Below, one piece after another: positions 60,418 to 64,000 of a stretch of 64,000 nucleotides of DNA. A program made the translations under genes and the position numbers. Every line of letters begins with the position of its first letter. Within the stretch, counting starts at the first letter, position 1. This stretch comes from Nesterenkonia natronophila (GTDB lineage: Bacteria > Actinomycetota > Actinomycetes > Actinomycetales > Micrococcaceae). Below the pieces are notes generated by a model. That model saw only the letters and a list, made by a program, of their open reading frames with translations. It searched no databases and was not told the origin of the DNA. The DNA lies in contig NZ_QYZP01000002.1 of assembly GCF_003595215.1 (NCBI RefSeq), forward strand, positions 434,001 to 498,000. Direction: 5' to 3'.

Positions 60418-61331
60418 GCACTGCGCTGATCGTGACGATGGTCCTTGCCGTCGGGATAGGCCTCAGTCTGGGGCTGCTCGGCGGCGGGGGTACCATTTTG
60501 GCGGTGCCGCTGCTGGCGTATGTGGCCGGAATGCCGGCTCAGGAGGCTATTGCTGCCTCCATGTTCATCATTGGGGTGACAGCACTCATCAGCGTAGCGG
60601 CCCACGCGCGGCGCGGAAACGTCCGCTGGCGCATGGGCCTGCTGTTCGGTGTGGCCAGTATGATCGGAGCCTTCGGCGGCGGGGTTCTGGGCAGCCAGCT
60701 GCCCGGTGTTGTGCTGATGGTCGCCTTCGGTGCCATGATGATCGCCACGGCCCTGGCTATGGTTCTTGATCGGCGCACCCCCACCGAGTCGAAGGCTCAG
60801 TCAAAGCTTCCCGTGTTCAAGATCATCATGGAAGGACTGGTCGTCGGCCTGGTCACCGGGGTGGTCGGGGCCGGCGGAGGGTTCCTCGTGGTTCCGGCAC
60901 TTGTACTTCTGGGGGGCCTCCCCATGTCGGCTGCAGTGGGAACCTCCTTGCTGATCATCTCCATGAAGTCCTTCACCGGCATGGCCGGTTACCTGACCTC
61001 GGTGAGCATCGACTGGGGCCCGGTCCTGATGATCACCGGTGTGACCGTCGCCGGCGCGCTCATCGGGGCCGCGGTGAGCTCCAAAGTGCCGGATAAGATG
61101 CTGAAGAAGGCTTTCGGCTACATGGTCCTCGCGATGGGCGTGGTGGTCCTCCTCTACGAACTGCCGATCATTTACGGCCTCACCACAGGTATTGTCATTA
61201 TCATCACCCTGATCGTGGTCAAGGTGCTGCAGCGTCGTCTGAGCAAAGTGGAAGCCCAGACTTCCATAACCCCCGCCCGGGAGGCTGAAGCTTCCCCGCA
61301 GACTGCAATGAGAGGAGAGCATCGTGAATGA
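60414..61331 (+). CDS. TauE/SafE-family sulfite/anion exporter
   Basis: A 305-residue membrane protein with about eight hydrophobic segments in two similar halves. It has the family motif GLSLGLLGGGGTILAVPLLAY in the first half and GLVTGVVGAGGGFLVVPALV in the second. Members export sulfite, sulfoacetate or other organosulfur anions; in cst operons TauE removes sulfite or thiosulfate made from persulfides. GTG at 60414 overlaps the rhodanese stop, and its end overlaps the repressor start by 8 bases. Confidence 0.88.
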   Translation: MSTALIVTMVLAVGIGLSLGLLGGGGTILAVPLLAYVAGMPAQEAIAASMFIIGVTALISVAAHARRGNVRWRMGLLFGVASMIGAFGGGVLGSQLPGVVLMVAFGAMMIATALAMVLDRRTPTESKAQSKLPVFKIIMEGLVVGLVTGVVGAGGGFLVVPALVLLGGLPMSAAVGTSLLIISMKSFTGMAGYLTSVSIDWGPVLMITGVTVAGALIGAAVSSKVPDKMLKKAFGYMVLAMGVVVLLYELPIIYGLTTGIVIIITLIVVKVLQRRLSKVEAQTSITPAREAEASPQTAMRGEHRE

Positions 61332-61602
61332 AGCTGACCTAGAGAGCCAGCGAAAGATCCTCAACCGGCTCAAGCGTGCTCGCGGCCAACTCGACTCGGT
61401 CATCAGGGCCGTCGAGTCCGGTGCCAGCTGCCGCGATGTGGTGACTCAGTTGGCTGCAGTCTCCACCGCACTGGATCGGGCGGGATTCACCGTAGTCTCC
61501 TCAGCGATGCAGTACTGCCTCACCGACCCCGAGGGCGCCCAGGAGACGGACGACGGACTTACTGTCGCGGAACTCGAGAAACTATTCCTCTCGCTCTCCT
61601 GA
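61324..61602 (+). CDS. cstR: CstR-like persulfide-sensing repressor (CsoR family)
   Basis: A 92-residue all-helical DUF156/CsoR protein. It has Cys36 (GASCRDVVTQLAAV) and Cys65 (MQYCLTD), 29 residues apart. The His that in copper-sensing CsoR lies four residues before the second Cys is Ala here, which points to a persulfide sensor of the CstR type. The start is GTG overlapping the exporter gene. It most likely represses the operon through the two ATACCC-type sites at 58235-58283 and is released when the two Cys form di- or trisulfide bridges. Confidence 0.87.
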   Translation: MNEADLESQRKILNRLKRARGQLDSVIRAVESGASCRDVVTQLAAVSTALDRAGFTVVSSAMQYCLTDPEGAQETDDGLTVAELEKLFLSLS

Positions 61603-61624
61603 GCAGTCCCTGTAGCGTAGGGGA

Positions 61625-62026
61625 ATGGCTCAGACTCCCCTCGGCAGCAGCACACCGCGGCAGCGTCCCTCAGCCCTGACATCCGTCGATGTTCTGGCGA
61701 AGGCGCCGCCAGCGAACATTTCTCGGACCGCTCCGGTGGCCAGCCGGCTGATCCAGGCTGATGGCGGAAACGTCATCGCCTTCACGTTCGCTCCGGGGCA
61801 GTCCATGCCGGAGCATCAGGCCGCTCACCCGATCACAGTGCAGTGTCTCAGCGGGCACCTGAGTTTCACCGCCGGTGAGGAAACCGTCGATCTCCAACCC
61901 GGTGTGGTGATTCACGTCCCCGCGCGGCTGCGCCACGAGGTCGCCTGCCCGGCAGAGACCGCAGGTTCCAGCGTGCTGCTGCTGACTATGCTTACCGGTG
62001 AAGCCGGTAGCAGCTCCTCGGCATGA
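61625..62026 (+). CDS. Cupin-domain protein
   Basis: A 133-residue beta-barrel protein. The cupin motif is partly retained: MPEHQAAHPITVQCLSGHLSF and a second half VVIHVPARLRHEVACPAE, with His residues in PEHQAAHP and RHEV that may bind a metal. It is placed after the cst-like operon, 22 bases past the repressor stop, and overlaps the next gene by four bases (ATGA). The function is unknown; small cupins of this type often sense or buffer small molecules. Confidence 0.82.
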   Translation: MAQTPLGSSTPRQRPSALTSVDVLAKAPPANISRTAPVASRLIQADGGNVIAFTFAPGQSMPEHQAAHPITVQCLSGHLSFTAGEETVDLQPGVVIHVPARLRHEVACPAETAGSSVLLLTMLTGEAGSSSSA

Positions 62027-63903
62027 GCGCCGACCTGCAGCACTTGCATTCGCAGATCTCCGATCTGGGCTCCCAGCAGCCCTTCGCGGTGCACTGGCAG
62101 ATCCGAACCTTGGGAAGCTCAGCGTCCGGCAGGCGGACCAGCGCAAGCATAGGACAGGGCGAGCACAACCAGCTGGCTTCCTTCAGTACCCGCAAAGTGA
62201 GTGTGCTCCTGGCCTGCCTGGCACTGGTGCACCGCGGGGACCTGGACCTGGATCAACGGCTGATCGTCACCGAGGAGATGAAGGACGGCGTCCAGGCCGG
62301 GATTATGAGGAACGTCTCCTCAGGCGTGGAACTGAGTTTGGAGGATCACCTGCGGCAGATGATGATCAGCTCCGACAACATCTGCACCCAGCTGGTCTTC
62401 GAGGCCATCGCTGAGGTCACCGGTGATGCCCTCCAGTGGGTCAATGACTACTGCTCTTGGGCAGGGATGCTGGCCACCCTGCACCGAGAGATCTTTCCTC
62501 GGAGCGGCGATCTGAAATGGCACCACAGCATCGACCACATGACTGTGACTACCCCCGATGACCAAGCTCGGTTGCTGAGCCTGCTGGGGGAGGCCGCAGC
62601 GAATCACGGCGTCGCCGATTCCCTCTACCTGAGCCCCAGCCTGTGCCGGTTCGCGGTGGGACTGATGAGACAGATCCACACCCCACTGCTTGGTGCGAAC
62701 GCATCCACCCTAAAGTTCGCGGAGAAGAATGGACGGGGTCTGCGCAGTCTCTCCCAAGTCGGGCTGGCGCTGGCCCCCGAGGGAGCGGCAGTTGCTGCAG
62801 TGGCTGTCTTCGCTGAACAGATTCCCACCGAACTGCCCTCCGGACGCCCCGGCCGGCTAGCGGCCTACGAGCTCTTCGGCCGCATAGGTCGGGCGGTGGA
62901 GCAGTGGCACCTGGAACAGAGCCATCCCTCCCTTGAACCTCGAGTGGACCACACAACTCAGCCCACCCCGGAGGAGTCGCCGGCATTCTGCTGGACCACG
63001 CTCACGCCAGGGACGACGCCCCGGCAGCAGACTAATGCGCCCACCACGCTCCACCCGCTCAGCGGAGTCGGAAAGCTTCTCGCCGCGCTCGCCATTGCGG
63101 GGACCGAGACGGAGGACCCCCATCTGCTGGAGACCCCAGTGATGATCACTGCAGAAGACCGCAGCGCAGCAGCGGTGGGGCCCCTCCGAACCCACACCGG
63201 TGAGCTCACGCTGCGACTGGCTGACGCGATGGCTCTGGTGATCGCCACCTCAGACGCCGCCGCCTCGGTGGCGCTGCGCAGAGCGTTGAAGCACCGGCAG
63301 TATGACCTGGTGGAGGCGGTACGCAGCCTGATCGAAAGTCTTTCGCAGACCGCCCCGATGTTGGAGCAGACGGTGGTCACCGCGGAGGAGGAGGCCCAGG
63401 GGGCAACCGGCGACCTCCTCATAGGGCAGAGCTCGCCCCAGGATCTGGTACGGCTGCTGACCGCGCTTGCCCAAGCAGGGGGACTCACGCTGCCGACCTC
63501 GCCGGATGCCCAGGAAGAGCAAGGTTCAGCTGCCGGGATCAGCCGTACCGCGGCAGAGCGTGTGCTCGGGTGGATGGCTGGGGTGTTTGAACCGACCGGA
63601 TTGGCCTACGGCCTGCCCGGTTATGGTCCCAACAGGGTCCCGCAGTGGAGTGTCTCAGGCTTGGAGCTGCGTTCGTCAGGCTCGGCAGAGGGTTGGAGTT
63701 CGGTGCTTATCACACGCCAACAGGGGGTTGGCCCCGGAGTCGGCGTGACAGTGGCCGCGGCGCATTTTTCAGGCGACACTGGGTCCGCACAGTGTCTCAG
63801 CCAGCGGCCTGCGGAGACACTTGGAGAACTGGGGCTGGCGGCCTACCGAGCACTGCCCGGCGCGGACCGTCTGGCGCGAGACGGGGAGGACTTAGCTGGG
63901 TGA
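62023..63903 (+). CDS. Tandem beta-lactamase-fold serine hydrolase
   Basis: A 626-residue protein of two class A beta-lactamase-like domains. The first has Ser55-x-x-Lys58 in ASFSTRKVSVL and Ser117-Asp-Asn119 in MMISSDNICTQL. The second (about 325-615) has a weaker SxxK (PLSGVGKLLAAL) and an SDA variant (IATSDAAASVAL), so it may be inactive or altered. No signal peptide is seen, which is odd for a cell-wall enzyme and suggests a cytoplasmic role or a missed upstream start. It is coupled to the cupin gene by ATGA. Confidence 0.8.
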   Translation: MSADLQHLHSQISDLGSQQPFAVHWQIRTLGSSASGRRTSASIGQGEHNQLASFSTRKVSVLLACLALVHRGDLDLDQRLIVTEEMKDGVQAGIMRNVSSGVELSLEDHLRQMMISSDNICTQLVFEAIAEVTGDALQWVNDYCSWAGMLATLHREIFPRSGDLKWHHSIDHMTVTTPDDQARLLSLLGEAAANHGVADSLYLSPSLCRFAVGLMRQIHTPLLGANASTLKFAEKNGRGLRSLSQVGLALAPEGAAVAAVAVFAEQIPTELPSGRPGRLAAYELFGRIGRAVEQWHLEQSHPSLEPRVDHTTQPTPEESPAFCWTTLTPGTTPRQQTNAPTTLHPLSGVGKLLAALAIAGTETEDPHLLETPVMITAEDRSAAAVGPLRTHTGELTLRLADAMALVIATSDAAASVALRRALKHRQYDLVEAVRSLIESLSQTAPMLEQTVVTAEEEAQGATGDLLIGQSSPQDLVRLLTALAQAGGLTLPTSPDAQEEQGSAAGISRTAAERVLGWMAGVFEPTGLAYGLPGYGPNRVPQWSVSGLELRSSGSAEGWSSVLITRQQGVGPGVGVTVAAAHFSGDTGSAQCLSQRPAETLGELGLAAYRALPGADRLARDGEDLAG

Positions 63904-63929
63904 GGGTCACCTCCCAACGGCAAAAAGAG

Positions 63930-64000
63930 TCAGCTGCGTCGACGCCCAATGAGAAAATAGGCGATCGGGCCAATGAAATTGACCGCGATAATCACGGCCC
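63930..64000 (-). CDS. PLDc_N-type small membrane protein, C-terminal end
   Basis: The minus-strand frame entering from the right edge reads AVIIAVNFIGPIAYFLIGRR followed by RS and a stop (TGA, complement of 63930-63932). This is the end of the phospholipase-D-nuclease N-terminal (PLDc_N) type of two-helix protein, with the usual GPIAYFLIGRR. Only about 23 codons lie in the window. It converges with the serine hydrolase gene. Confidence 0.6.
   Translation of the reverse strand, partial: AVIIAVNFIGPIAYFLIGRRRS

Noticed and set aside
61324..61602. Copper-sensing CsoR
   Set aside because: The His needed for the Cys-His-Cys copper site is Ala, and there is no copper ATPase or chaperone nearby; sulfur-handling genes surround it.
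1..64000. CRISPR arrays, tRNA or rRNA genes, prophage and insertion sequences
   Set aside because: No regularly spaced repeats, no cloverleaf-like sequences, no phage structural genes, and no transposase or integrase were recognised in any frame.

Overview
The window is a high-GC actinobacterial chromosome segment. Gene order (rpsB-tsf-pyrH-frr-cdsA; dxr-RIP-ispG; proS/rimP-nusA-ylxR-infB-rbfA-truB-ribF; rpsO-pnp), GTG starts, start/stop overlaps and a DivIVA-like protein point to the Micrococcales, probably a Micrococcaceae relative. An ectoine hydroxylase suggests an osmotically stressed habitat. This placement rests on gene content and order only. No tRNA, rRNA, CRISPR array, prophage or insertion sequence was recognised.

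Layout. 1-3.8 kb: a DevS/DosT-like GAF sensor kinase overlapping a response regulator that runs off the left edge, with a tandem universal stress protein and a PNPOx-fold protein, resembling a hypoxia/dormancy module. 3.8-7.3 kb: orphan ectD, a TetR regulator and a FUSC-type membrane protein. 7.4-16.5 kb: an accessory region bracketed by fragments and a full copy of an M23 peptidase gene. It holds a GntR-HpaI aldolase-nitrilase-TRAP transporter operon, a possibly damaged membrane protein gene and a RelA/SpoT-domain gene overlapping a small gene, a candidate toxin-antitoxin pair. 16.8-21.6 kb: the rpsB block. 21.7-25 kb: small regulators and enzymes. 25-43 kb: isoprenoid (dxr, ispG), site-2 protease, prolyl-tRNA synthetase and the nusA-infB-ribF translation block.

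43.9-55.1 kb: the most notable system, a complete N-methylglutamate-type methylamine pathway set between ribF(+methyltransferase) and rpsO. The leftward arm encodes gamma-glutamylmethylamide synthetase (gmaS), an Rh-type rather than AmtB-type ammonium/methylammonium channel and the three subunits of N-methylglutamate synthase (mgsA, B, C). The divergent rightward arm encodes N-methylglutamate dehydrogenase (mgdA, mgdB and a single 1177-residue polypeptide that fuses the alpha and gamma subunits). A 490-bp AT-rich divergent control region lies between. The proposed flow is methylamine import, gamma-glutamylmethylamide, N-methylglutamate, then glutamate plus formaldehyde. No formaldehyde-oxidation genes are present here, so use as a nitrogen source is the more economical reading.

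55.2-58.2 kb: rpsO-pnp with structured leaders. 58.2-61.6 kb: a cst-like persulfide detoxification operon (CstB-like dioxygenase/sulfurtransferase, rhodanese, TauE/SafE exporter, CstR-like repressor) preceded by two 16-bp CsoR/CstR-type operators. 61.6-64 kb: a cupin, a two-domain beta-lactamase-fold protein, and the end of a PLDc_N-type membrane protein at the right edge.
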